This document shows, piece after piece, positions 5,373-12,747 of a stretch of DNA of 12,747 bases (its first letter is position 1; each line of letters begins with the position of its first letter). This DNA is from Clostridia bacterium (GTDB lineage: Bacteria; Bacillota_A; Clostridia; Oscillospirales; Acutalibacteraceae): the NCBI GenBank assembly GCA_024699005.1, contig JAILQN010000291.1:1-12747 (forward strand). Reading direction: 5' to 3'. The notes beneath the pieces are model-generated. The model saw nothing but the letters and a program-made list of their open reading frames with translations, was not told where the DNA came from and made no database searches. A program made the position numbers and the translations under genes.

Positions 5373-7582
5373 CTGTTCACATGCATTCTTCCGTCGGCGT
5401 CGTAAGCGACCGATACGGATATTCTCCCCTTCGGCGTCAGAATCGAGCCGGAAATATCGCCGATATCCGGGAGATACGCAGGTTTTATCTCCACGTCCTC
5501 AAACCCTGCCGAACCGGGGCGCTGTTTTATGCCGAGCATTCCGGTAAAGATATACTCGCAGACCGCGCCGAACATCGGATGGTTCATGGAATCGCAGCCG
5601 TCCCAGTTCTCCCACAGTGTCTTTGAGCCGTGACGCATCATATTGGCGAAAGAGCTCTCCGCATTATTTGTAAGGATCGCTGCGGCAAGGGCGGAATAGC
5701 CCCTTTCAAACAGGACTCTTATCAGTATATCCGTGCCGAAAATGCCGGTGTCAAAGGTCATGAGCTTTGAGTATTTCGCCACAAGATTGAGCTCGGTGCG
5801 TATGTCCCCCAGTTCCAGATCGAGGGCGAAGGCGTCGGCGCCCTGGACCCCTCCGGCAAAAGAACCTGTCGTCTCGTCATAATACTTATCCACAAAGGCG
5901 TTTTTGATATATTCGTAACGCGCCATGTAATAATCCGTATCGCGTGAATCATGCAGTATACGGGACGTTCTGATGACGATGTCGATACATTTGAGATTGA
6001 AATAGGTGTTGACGAATTCCGGGGTTATCCTGATATCGTTGTTCGGAGGACACCAGTCACCCAGGCACCAGCCGCCCTCTTCCTCGCGCACCACGATGCC
6101 GCTTTCGGAGTGCTCCTCCATATATTTCAGATAGAGCTTCATCCGGTCGTAATATTTTTCAAGCACGGACTTATCCCCGAAATGGCGGTAAAATCTCCAG
6201 GGAACGATGCAGATCGCTCCGCCCCAGCCGCCGGGACCGCCGCCGCCGCCCAGGAAAGGCGCGGTATGCTGAACGTGACCGCCCCAGATATCCTGACAGT
6301 CCGCCACGTCGTCCATCCATTTGCGGTACATGGCCTCACTGTCGAATACCGTCATGCACGCGCCGGCGGCAAGCTGACCGTCCCCGGTGTAGCCCAGACG
6401 TTCCCTGTGTGGGCAGTCGGAGGGCACCATGGAATGGATATTGTCGTTCTGGGTCAGAACGTAGGCGTCGAAGATCCACTGCAGGACTTTGTTTTCCGAA
6501 CGGAATTCCGCAGTTTTGCGCACCGGCGAATAAACGGTCTCAAACCGCACGAGCTCCGCGTCGCCCTGCACAAGGATATAAGTGCAGGCGTGCCATGTGA
6601 ACACCGGGCAGAACTCTGTATCCTCGCCGCCGAAAACGAAGGTATCCTTCACGGCGCGGCTGTCCCCGCCGGAATGACGCTGAACGAAGCTGCCGTCCGG
6701 ATTTATTCTGTCGGCGCAGGTTACGTAAGCGGCGTCGCCCGGCTTTGCGGTATCGTTGAATTTTATTATCCATCTGCCGGCATAGCTGCCTCCCAGAGAA
6801 TAGAGCTTGCCTCCGCCCGGGTTACCGATCAGAACCGGCGTGATGACCTTATCGACCCTGTCCCCCGGGAAATCCTGTTTCACAAAAAGAGTCGGCTGAG
6901 CGGGCACGGTGACGCATCTGACCCATTCGTGGGCGACGGTGGCGTCGATCGTTTCGCCCACATAGATATCGGTAAATCTGACGTAGGTGGCGGTGGCGTC
7001 CTCGCTGCCGTCGGAGTCAAGGATCTCGGTCGCGCCGTCCTCATAAGTCAGGAATATCTTATAAATGACCTTGTTTTTTCCCCAGACGGGCATATTCTCG
7101 GCGTGGGTGATGTTCTCCCTGCCGTACCAGCCGTTGCCGACGTGACAGGTGAACTCGTTCTCCCCGTCCTGCAGTTTGTCGGTGATATCGAACTCAAGGT
7201 AGTATATCCTTTGAGTCATCGTGTCGAATATCGGGAACGACGCGCCGGACAGATCGCGCTTTTCGTAATTCGAGAGAGCCGGCAGCAAAAGATCGTCCGT
7301 CAGCCGCTCTCCGTTAAGGAAAAACTCCCCGAAACCCAGAGCGGTCACACGGATAAGAGCCCGGGCGATCTTTTTGTCCGCGCAGAATCTGCGTCTAACG
7401 GCGAAGGCGTGAAGAACGTCGGGATGGGTTATCCATTTTGCGCCGTCAAATTCCGAAGAAAGAGCCACAGGTACGACGCGCGCGCCGCGCTTCTCAACGC
7501 AGCATCCGCATACGGCGTAGCCGTTTTCTTCGTACTGAGGGATTTCGTCCCGGGGGACATATTTTACAGAACTATTATCCAT
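5360..7582 (-). CDS. GH78 alpha-L-rhamnosidase, cytoplasmic
   Basis: A 740-residue glycoside hydrolase that should release terminal L-rhamnose from plant glycosides, pectic fragments or bacterial polysaccharides by the inverting mechanism. The N-terminal third is beta-rich (accessory sandwich domains; GFGEFFLNGERL near 100 is typical). The (alpha/alpha)6 catalytic domain starts with the family signature D389-CPHRERLGYTGD401; E394 is the expected general acid. E658 in TLWENWDG, 264 residues later, matches the spacing of the general base in characterised GH78 enzymes, and NHPMFGAV follows as expected. A Gly-rich insert (LGGGGGPGGWGG) sits between them. A C-terminal beta domain closes the protein. 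No signal peptide: ATG 7582, with GGAGAA four bases upstream, begins MDNSSVKYV; the 20 codons open further upstream are array C1. The C-terminal SSKS and stop come from array B2. Same strand as lacZ, 226 bp downstream of it. Confidence 0.92.
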   Translation of the reverse strand: MDNSSVKYVPRDEIPQYEENGYAVCGCCVEKRGARVVPVALSSEFDGAKWITHPDVLHAFAVRRRFCADKKIARALIRVTALGFGEFFLNGERLTDDLLLPALSNYEKRDLSGASFPIFDTMTQRIYYLEFDITDKLQDGENEFTCHVGNGWYGRENITHAENMPVWGKNKVIYKIFLTYEDGATEILDSDGSEDATATYVRFTDIYVGETIDATVAHEWVRCVTVPAQPTLFVKQDFPGDRVDKVITPVLIGNPGGGKLYSLGGSYAGRWIIKFNDTAKPGDAAYVTCADRINPDGSFVQRHSGGDSRAVKDTFVFGGEDTEFCPVFTWHACTYILVQGDAELVRFETVYSPVRKTAEFRSENKVLQWIFDAYVLTQNDNIHSMVPSDCPHRERLGYTGDGQLAAGACMTVFDSEAMYRKWMDDVADCQDIWGGHVQHTAPFLGGGGGPGGWGGAICIVPWRFYRHFGDKSVLEKYYDRMKLYLKYMEEHSESGIVVREEEGGWCLGDWCPPNNDIRITPEFVNTYFNLKCIDIVIRTSRILHDSRDTDYYMARYEYIKNAFVDKYYDETTGSFAGGVQGADAFALDLELGDIRTELNLVAKYSKLMTFDTGIFGTDILIRVLFERGYSALAAAILTNNAESSFANMMRHGSKTLWENWDGCDSMNHPMFGAVCEYIFTGMLGIKQRPGSAGFEDVEIKPAYLPDIGDISGSILTPKGRISVSVAYDADGRMHVNSSKS

Positions 7583-7586
7583 TTCA

Positions 7587-7592
7587 TTCTCC
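7587..7592 (-). promoter_or_regulatory. Ribosome binding site deciding the GH78 start
   Basis: GGAGAA on the minus strand lies four bases before ATG 7582. It excludes the longer frame that would begin inside array C1. Confidence 0.8.
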
Positions 7593-7601
7593 GATATCAA
7601 T

Positions 7602-7636
7602 AATGTGCAATTAGCAATTAGCAATGTGTAATTTCG
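7602..7636. repeat. Heptad array C1 (AATTAGC/AATGTGC units)
   Basis: Units AATGTGC, AATTAGC, AATTAGC, AATGTGT, AATTTCG in 7-bp phase, ten bases upstream of the GH78 ribosome binding site. They are inverted relative to array C2. Confidence 0.85.
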
Positions 7637-7772
7637 GTTCATTTTTGCTGAAGCAAAAATGTCATATAGACGCGCTTTATCCGAAATAAACCGACAGACT
7701 GATTCCGCGCAAACAGATATTCATTGTAACCGGTGCGGTGATAATCCCCCGGCTATCATTGCCGAAGCGCAA
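7637..7772. other. Spacer between arrays C1 and C2 with palindromes
   Basis: A non-coding spacer of about 136 bp. It contains a perfect 10-bp palindrome, CATTTTTGCT (7640-7649) and AGCAAAAATG (7652-7661), with a 2-base centre and no U-tract after it on either strand. A second pair, ATTTCGG (7631-7637) / CCGAAAT (7681-7687), encloses it. No promoter of good quality was found on the minus strand, which fits readthrough from lacZ to GH78. Confidence 0.5.
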
Positions 7773-7802
7773 TTGCACATTGCACATTACGCATTGCACA
7801 TT
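7773..7802. repeat. Heptad array C2 (TTGCACA units)
   Basis: TTGCACA, TTGCACA, TTACGCA, TTGCACA and a partial TT run in exact 7-bp phase, ending six bases from the lacZ stop codon (minus strand, 7811-7809). They are inverted relative to C1. Confidence 0.9.
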
Positions 7803-7808
7803 AAAAGA

Positions 7809-10800
7809 CTACCTTATCACCTTAAAAGGCTCCTGTTCCTCTTCCCCGCTCATTTCGTCATCCGAAAACGGCATAAGAACTATCGAGAAAGCGCAGGCTT
7901 CTTCGTCCACAATATACTCCGGCAGAGGCGGGAAGCCGCAGGAATGCGAGCCGGAGCCGCGGTCGGCAAAGCCCAGAGTCAGGACTGTGGAGTCGATATG
8001 CTCTATCTCCTCCGGGTGGTTCGCCTTGTGCAGGGACTCCTGCGTATAGTCGTGGACCGCAAAGCTGAACGGAGCGTATCCCATCATGAACTGCATCCCG
8101 TGCCCGTAGTTATCGTTGAGCATGAGCACGCGGGTATTGCAGTGGACTGAATTTTCCTGCGGGAAGATATAGTCTTCGTGCATATCCTTAACTTTGTCCG
8201 CAAAGAGCGCGGTATGACACTGAGCGTTTATATCCGGCAGGTTTTCAAACGGGCCGTCGCCGTAATACATGACGTTCTCGAAGCCGGAGGGCATCTCAAG
8301 GGTGAATCCGAACCTCGGCAGTTCCAGTTTCTTCACGCCGTCTTTCTTCAGGAAGAATCCGCACACCGCGCAGTCGCCGGTTGGCGCAAAGTTATACATT
8401 ATTCCCGCGTCGTAAGCCGGTTTCCCGCCCAGACAGATCTCATATGAAAATTTCACGGCGGCGCCGTATACGTTTTCCCCGTCGTTCTGCGTCGGGAGCT
8501 CCACAAAATACTGGACGTCCCTTACCGTCAGATCATAGAGCTTCGCTTCCTTCTCCCAGAAATGACGGAGGTTCCTGTCGTTGTCAAGGCTGGCGCGGGA
8601 TAGCGTCGGACGGAACCAGAGGTCGTTCCTGTCGCGGTTGACGTATTCCGTGCCGTTCTTCAGGTAAGAAACGATCGCCGCTTTTTCGGTATCGATCACG
8701 GCCTCGCCGTTTTCAAACTGTACGGTCAGATACTTCCCGGATACCGTTACGCCGATCTCATCCTCTTCATAATCGGGCAGAGGACAGCCGTAAGCGTTAT
8801 CTACAAGCGTTATCTGTTCGTCGGCGACGAGCATGGCGCCGTCGAAATACTCAAAGTGAACGAACACGTCGTCATTGTCGAAATCGACGCCGGCGTCCGT
8901 CAGCGCATCATCCGACAATTCTTCTATGGCATGCCCCACGGCTTCGCCTGGCGCGATGTTCAGCAGGAACTCGCCGGACATGAGCAGCATGCCGTTTGCG
9001 ATCACGGAAGCACGGACGTTCATATTGCTGACGGCTTTGAAGCTGTTCGTATTATAGAATACGTAGCAGTCCTCTTCCTCGTCATAATCGGCGCGGACGG
9101 GTCTGTACACGTTTTTCATCTCCCTGGCGCCGGTATGGGGCGTGCGGTCGGGATAGAACAGTCCGTCGCAGCAGAAGTTTCCGTCGTGGCGTTTCTCTTT
9201 GTGGTCGCCGCCGTAGGTGTATTTAAACTTATAGCCGTCCTTATAGTGGAAGACTGCGTGGTCCACCCACTCCCAGATGCAGCCGCCCATAAGGTTGTCG
9301 TAGGAGTAGAACAGATCCCAGTATTCCTCAAGGCTGCCGGGGCCGAAGCCCATGGCGTGGTCGTACTCGCACAGGAAGAAGGGCTTGTTCGTATACTGCT
9401 CCTTCTTCTTTCTTGAGCGGGTCTTATACTTAAGCTCGCCGATGGTCTCCACGATATCTATATGGGTATACATTTCGCTGACCACGTCGTAGGCGACTCT
9501 CGGGAGGCCGTGAACGCCCTCGTAGTGTACGGGGATCTCCGAACCGGTGGATTTAAGGTAGTCATAGCAGGCGTCCTGACACTTGTAGCCGCCCGACTCG
9601 TTGCCCAGCGACCACATGGCGATGCAGCCGTGGTTCTTGTCGCGCTCGTACATACGGCTCACCCTGTCCACGTAGTGGTGCTTCCACTTTATATCATGAC
9701 TGATATGATTGATGTCTCCGAACCTGTCATGCGCGCCGTGGGTCTCGATATCCGCCTCGTCCACGACGTAAAGCCCGTACATATCGCAGAGGGTCAGGAA
9801 ATAGGGATCGGGCGGATAGTGCGACGTCCTGACCGCGTTGACGTTGTACTGCTTCATCAGGGCGACGTCGCGCTCGTAATCGGCGTGCGTCATGACGTAA
9901 CCGCTCACCGGGTGAGAATCGTGGTGGTTCACGCCCTTGAATTTTATCTTTTCGCCGTTGAAATAATAAACGTTGCCTTTTATCTCGACGGTTTTGAAGC
10001 CGACATACTGTCTGACGCTCTGGACTTCCCTGTCGCCGTCGGACAGCGTGACGTAGAGAGTGTACAGTTCCGGAAGCTCCGCGCTCCATTCCCTTACGCT
10101 GACGGGTTTGAATACGAAGGAGGTATTGACGGACGGATGCTCCGTTTTCTCCAGCAGCAGCTTGTCGCCGTCGTAAAGCTCCACCCTGACTTTCGCGTCA
10201 GCGGTATAGGCGGGAGTGTTCACGTCGCACTTCAGAACGTATTTTTTTGCCTTGCGCTGCGTCTTTACGGCAACGTCGAAAATATAATTCGCAGCGTCAT
10301 AGCGGGTCAGCAGCACGTCCCTGAAGATGCCGTTCTCGCGGAACATATCCTGCGCCTCGAGATAGGTGCCCGTGCACCATTTGAAAGAGAGCACCACGAG
10401 CTCGTTCATCCCCGCGCAGAGCTTGTCCGTTATATCGTACTCGGCGGTGTTGTGCGAGCCCTCGGAATAACCGACGTATTCCCCGTTGACGTAAACCTCC
10501 GCGTTGTTCGCCACGCCGAGGAACGTCAGGATATATTTCGCGCCGGCGGGGTCGTCGATACAGAATTCCTTTCTGTAGACGCCTGCGGGCATATCTTCCG
10601 GCAGGACCGGGTCGGGGCCCGAGACCTCGTGAGTGAACTCATAAGGGCAGTTCAGATAGACCGGTTTCGCGTATCCCGTGCGCTGCCAGGTCGACGGCAC
10701 GCGGACGCTGTCAAACCTGACTCTGCCCGTATCCAGCACGTCCGGCAGCCGGCTTGCGCGGGGATAGAATCTGAAATCCCACTCCCCGGACAGGCACGTG

Positions 10801-10952
10801 ACCATATCGGAATGATAACGCTCGTAACGTATATCGGAGGCGCTCAGGACGCCGAGTTTGCCGTACGGGATAAAATACGATCTGGGAGTCAGTATATTGT
10901 CCCGGAAAACCTTAAAATTGCGGTAATTGTTCTTTTCAAAACGGTATTTCAT
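7809..10952 (-). CDS. lacZ: GH2 beta-galactosidase (LacZ type), cytoplasmic
   Basis: A 1047-residue protein, close to E. coli LacZ (1024), with the full five-domain order: N-terminal jelly roll (GEYVGYSEGSHNTAEYDIT), Ig-like domain, TIM barrel from about residue 325, second Ig-like domain, and C-terminal small-chain domain. It should hydrolyse terminal beta-galactosides by a retaining mechanism. Seen: GVNHHDSHP (about 339-347), H378 in TSHYPP, E403 and H405 in ETHG, the acid/base E452 in MWSLGNESGG, and the nucleophile E529 in CEYDHAMG, 77 residues apart as in E. coli LacZ (76). No signal peptide. ATG 10952 follows AAAGGAG at normal spacing; 33 further open codons upstream are 5' leader and array D1, not protein. 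It has its own promoter candidate, is divergent from the GH92-like gene, and precedes GH78 on the same strand. Natural substrate could be glycan-derived galactosides rather than lactose. Confidence 0.96.
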   Translation of the reverse strand: MKYRFEKNNYRNFKVFRDNILTPRSYFIPYGKLGVLSASDIRYERYHSDMVTCLSGEWDFRFYPRASRLPDVLDTGRVRFDSVRVPSTWQRTGYAKPVYLNCPYEFTHEVSGPDPVLPEDMPAGVYRKEFCIDDPAGAKYILTFLGVANNAEVYVNGEYVGYSEGSHNTAEYDITDKLCAGMNELVVLSFKWCTGTYLEAQDMFRENGIFRDVLLTRYDAANYIFDVAVKTQRKAKKYVLKCDVNTPAYTADAKVRVELYDGDKLLLEKTEHPSVNTSFVFKPVSVREWSAELPELYTLYVTLSDGDREVQSVRQYVGFKTVEIKGNVYYFNGEKIKFKGVNHHDSHPVSGYVMTHADYERDVALMKQYNVNAVRTSHYPPDPYFLTLCDMYGLYVVDEADIETHGAHDRFGDINHISHDIKWKHHYVDRVSRMYERDKNHGCIAMWSLGNESGGYKCQDACYDYLKSTGSEIPVHYEGVHGLPRVAYDVVSEMYTHIDIVETIGELKYKTRSRKKKEQYTNKPFFLCEYDHAMGFGPGSLEEYWDLFYSYDNLMGGCIWEWVDHAVFHYKDGYKFKYTYGGDHKEKRHDGNFCCDGLFYPDRTPHTGAREMKNVYRPVRADYDEEEDCYVFYNTNSFKAVSNMNVRASVIANGMLLMSGEFLLNIAPGEAVGHAIEELSDDALTDAGVDFDNDDVFVHFEYFDGAMLVADEQITLVDNAYGCPLPDYEEDEIGVTVSGKYLTVQFENGEAVIDTEKAAIVSYLKNGTEYVNRDRNDLWFRPTLSRASLDNDRNLRHFWEKEAKLYDLTVRDVQYFVELPTQNDGENVYGAAVKFSYEICLGGKPAYDAGIMYNFAPTGDCAVCGFFLKKDGVKKLELPRFGFTLEMPSGFENVMYYGDGPFENLPDINAQCHTALFADKVKDMHEDYIFPQENSVHCNTRVLMLNDNYGHGMQFMMGYAPFSFAVHDYTQESLHKANHPEEIEHIDSTVLTLGFADRGSGSHSCGFPPLPEYIVDEEACAFSIVLMPFSDDEMSGEEEQEPFKVIR

Positions 10953-10957
10953 ACATT

Positions 10958-10965
10958 GCTCCTTT
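10958..10965 (-). promoter_or_regulatory. Ribosome binding site deciding the lacZ start
   Basis: AAAGGAGC on the minus strand, five bases before ATG 10952, fixes the start at MKYRFEKNN and excludes the longer frame running through array D1. Confidence 0.88.
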
Positions 10966-10972
10966 GAGAATA

Positions 10973-11000
10973 GTTCCAAGTTCCGAGTTCCAAGTTCCAA
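10973..11000. repeat. Heptad array D1 (GTTCCAA/GTTCCGA units)
   Basis: GTTCCAA, GTTCCGA, GTTCCAA, GTTCCAA in exact phase. It is the same heptamer family and polarity as array B1 almost 6 kb away, and lies between the inferred lacZ transcription start and its ribosome binding site. Confidence 0.92.
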
Positions 11001-11029
11001 GATTAATGAAACCAAACAAATCCATTTTG

Positions 11030-11059
11030 ATTTTACCATAACGATATACATTATTTCAA
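11030..11059 (-). promoter_or_regulatory. Candidate sigma-A promoter for lacZ
   Basis: On the minus strand, TTGAAA (-35, 11059-11054) and TAAAAT (-10, 11035-11030) are separated by 18 bp. The start site would fall near 11023, giving a leader of about 70 nt that includes array D1. Confidence 0.6.
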
Positions 11060-11073
11060 TACTATTTTCTTTT

Positions 11074-11095
11074 AAGTGACTTTTTTATTTCACTT
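11074..11095. promoter_or_regulatory. Candidate operator: inverted repeat between divergent promoters
   Basis: AAGTGA (11074-11079) and TCACTT (11090-11095) form a 6-bp inverted repeat with a T-rich 10-bp spacer, centred between the two -35 elements. The position suits a dimeric regulator controlling both directions. The arms are short and no regulator gene is in the window, so this is tentative. Confidence 0.35.
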
Positions 11096-11113
11096 TATAT
11101 CGGTTTTTTATTG

Positions 11114-11142
11114 TTGCAATAAGCGGCAAAACAAAGTATAAT
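11114..11142 (+). promoter_or_regulatory. Sigma-A promoter for the GH92-like gene
   Basis: TTGCAA (-35, 11114-11119) and a perfect TATAAT (-10, 11137-11142) are separated by exactly 17 bp. Transcription would start near 11149, giving a leader of about 57 nt that consists largely of array D2. Confidence 0.75.
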
Positions 11143-11174
11143 AAACTGTATGATATTATATTAACGCCTGTCTC

Positions 11175-11209
11175 CTTGGAACTCATAACTCATAACTCAA
11201 ATCTCATGA
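11175..11209. repeat. Mixed heptad array D2 (CTTGGAA to CTCATAA) containing the GH92 start codon
   Basis: Units CTTGGAA, CTCATAA, CTCATAA, CTCAAAT, CTCATGA in exact 7-bp phase. The first unit is the reverse complement family of array D1; the rest belong to a different heptamer. The ATG of the downstream gene (11206-11208) lies inside the last unit. Confidence 0.85.
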
Positions 11210-12747
11210 CCAACTACTGCAAATACGTAAACGTATTCCACGGGAACGGGGAGATCGGTCTCCCTGAACCAAAAGGAATAGCCGCGAAATGGTTTTTTAT
11301 AAAGGCGGGCACGGGCAACACCAGCCCCGCCGCCACCCTGCCCTTCGGCGGGATGAGCGTCTCGCCGTTCTCCGGCGGGTATCCGCAGGGATACGGACAT
11401 AATCTGCCCAACTCCCACTCCCGCCCGAAGCGGTTCCCGGAGGGCGATAAGCTGCTGGGATTCGCCCATCTGCAGCAGAGCGGTACCGGAGCCATGGGGT
11501 ATTACTACAATTACGCCGTGGTCACCCCGAAATATAAGAATTCCGAAGAGCGCCGCGCGCCTGAAAACGAGTACGGCGAGCCGGGATACTACTCCTGCGA
11601 TCTTGAAGGTATCCGCTGCGAGCTTACGGCGACGAACACGGTCGCCCTGCACCGCTATACCTTCCCGAAAGCCGGAGGATCTGTCGAGATCGACTTTGAC
11701 AATAACGGTCTTGCTATCCCCGGGATAAAAAAAGCCCCGGTTAAAAAAGCCGATCTGTCCCTCTCCGACGATAATACCGTTCTTGCCGATTGCTTAATCG
11801 AAGGAATCCGCCTGTTTTTCGCCGTCCGCGGAAACGGGAAAGCTGAGATCAGCGGAAGGAAAGCCGTTTTTTCCGATACGCAGATTCTTAAAGTCGCGCT
11901 CTCGTTCGTTTCTTCGGAAAAAGCCCTGTGTGATCTCAACGCCTGCCCGGATTTCGATACGGCGAAAAAAGCCGCCCATGACGCGTGGAACGCGGTTCTT
12001 TCCGGAATAGAGACAGACGCCGACGAACGGACGAAAAGGATTTTCTATTCAAATCTCTATCATTCGTTCGTCAAGCCCTGCTCCCGCCCCGGAGAGTCAT
12101 TTGTTTACGACGGAAACAAACCTTTCGTTTACGACTTCGCCACGCTCTGGGATATGTACAAGACCGCCCTGCCGCTCATCCTTATGACGGACCGAAAAAT
12201 GAGCGAAGACATATGCGAAACGCTGTTTTCACTGTGCGGGGCCATGGGCAGGATACCCAATTCGCTGGGGCTTTGCGACAGATATGCAGAGAACGACACG
12301 CAGGCGCGCATGCTGGGCGATTACGTGCTGCTGACGGCTTACGCCTACGGCTATCCCATCGATCCGGAACGGCTGCTGGATACGATAAAGACAGACCTTC
12401 TGGCGGAGGACAAGCGCGATTTCACCGTGGACCACAAATGCCCGTCTACCACTTTCCTTCTTGATATGGCGGACTGCTGCGCCCTCGCCGCCCGGCTTGC
12501 CCGAAAGACCGGCGACACGGAGCTCGCGCAGACGTTTGAGTCCTACGCCGGACTGTGGACGCTCGCCTACGATGAAAAGACGGGTCTGCTGACCGCTGAT
12601 TCACCCTACTACGAGGGCACGCTTTACAATTACTCCTTCCGTCAGATGGTGGATATGAAGTCAAGGATCGACCTTGCCGGAGGGAAAGAGCGCTTCTGCG
12701 GATTGCTGGACAGATTCTTCGGCTACGGCGCGCCGGACACCGTACAG
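11206..12747 (+). CDS. GH92-like glycoside hydrolase (alpha-mannosidase family), 5' part
   Basis: The frame is open for 514 codons from ATG 11206 to the window edge without a stop. It resembles the GH92 calcium-dependent exo-alpha-mannosidases: an N-terminal beta-sandwich with GTGNTSPAATLPFGGMSVSP (about 35-54) and GFAHLQQSGTGAMGYYYNYAV (starting G85), then an AWNAVLSGIE linker, FYSNLYHSFVKP, and the (alpha/alpha)6 barrel with FATLWDMYKTALPLI (F311 onward) and MGRIPNSLG. The catalytic acidic residues of GH92 lie further downstream, beyond the window, so activity cannot be judged. No signal peptide, unlike many exported GH92 enzymes. The N-terminus (MTNYCKYVNVFHGNGEIGLP) reads as genuine protein, supporting this start, yet there is no Shine-Dalgarno sequence: the position is occupied by array D2. 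Divergent from lacZ, probably coregulated. Confidence 0.85.
   Translation, partial: MTNYCKYVNVFHGNGEIGLPEPKGIAAKWFFIKAGTGNTSPAATLPFGGMSVSPFSGGYPQGYGHNLPNSHSRPKRFPEGDKLLGFAHLQQSGTGAMGYYYNYAVVTPKYKNSEERRAPENEYGEPGYYSCDLEGIRCELTATNTVALHRYTFPKAGGSVEIDFDNNGLAIPGIKKAPVKKADLSLSDDNTVLADCLIEGIRLFFAVRGNGKAEISGRKAVFSDTQILKVALSFVSSEKALCDLNACPDFDTAKKAAHDAWNAVLSGIETDADERTKRIFYSNLYHSFVKPCSRPGESFVYDGNKPFVYDFATLWDMYKTALPLILMTDRKMSEDICETLFSLCGAMGRIPNSLGLCDRYAENDTQARMLGDYVLLTAYAYGYPIDPERLLDTIKTDLLAEDKRDFTVDHKCPSTTFLLDMADCCALAARLARKTGDTELAQTFESYAGLWTLAYDEKTGLLTADSPYYEGTLYNYSFRQMVDMKSRIDLAGGKERFCGLLDRFFGYGAPDTVQ

Noticed and set aside
5951..7603. Long open frame on the plus strand opposite GH78
   Set aside because: It is antisense to a clearly recognised GH78 gene, has no ribosome binding site or recognisable domain, and is explained by the codon bias of the real gene.
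7640..7661. Rho-independent terminator after lacZ
   Set aside because: The palindrome has a 2-base centre, an AT-rich stem and no U-tract following it in either direction.
9462..10967. Long open frame on the plus strand opposite lacZ
   Set aside because: Antisense shadow of a full-length beta-galactosidase with all catalytic motifs; the opposite product has no recognisable motif.

Overview
The window looks like accessory chromosome from a carbohydrate-degrading, Gram-positive-type bacterium, most likely a gut Clostridia member (Bacillota). This is inferred from strong AGGTGA/AAAGGAG ribosome binding sites, a YpsC-like RNA methyltransferase, a DUF2207 membrane protein, a Clostridia-style GH92-like protein and moderately GC-rich coding sequence. 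Taxonomy could not be checked by search. No tRNA, rRNA, transposase, phage gene or CRISPR array was seen.

Layout. (1) Positions 1-424 (+): the 3' part of an RlmL/YpsC-type methyltransferase. (2) 572-2975 (+): a two-gene unit, an exported PHP-domain metallohydrolase followed after 1 nt by a thioredoxin reductase, ending at a strong hairpin shared with the convergent gene. (3) 3041-5144 (-): a DUF2207 exported/membrane protein and, upstream of it, a small zinc-ribbon two-TM protein. (4) 5360-10952 (-): a GH78 alpha-L-rhamnosidase and, upstream, a full-length GH2 LacZ-type beta-galactosidase. (5) 11206-12747 (+): a GH92-like glycosidase, divergent from lacZ and running off the window. The 253-bp divergent region holds a good promoter on each strand and a candidate operator between them.

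The three glycoside hydrolases (beta-galactosidase, alpha-rhamnosidase, alpha-mannosidase-like) show no signal peptide, so they probably work on oligosaccharides already imported into the cytoplasm. No transporter or regulator gene lies in the window. The PHP protein and the DUF2207 protein do have signal peptides.

The most unusual feature is non-coding. All four intergenic spacers longer than 100 bp (425-571, 5145-5359, 7583-7808, 10953-11205) are bracketed by a pair of inverted tandem arrays with a period of exactly 7 bp. Heptamers differ between loci (CTCTCMA, GTTCCRA, TTGCACA/TTAGCAA, CTCATAA), but the architecture is constant: arrays abut the flanking start or stop codons and sometimes supply them. 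The GH92 start codon lies inside a heptad, the GH78 stop codon lies inside a heptad, and the SD-like GGAA of the zinc-ribbon gene is part of a heptad. The short spacers (1, 49 and 65 bp) have none. Where an array happens to be open in frame it creates false N-terminal extensions, so four starts were moved inward here.
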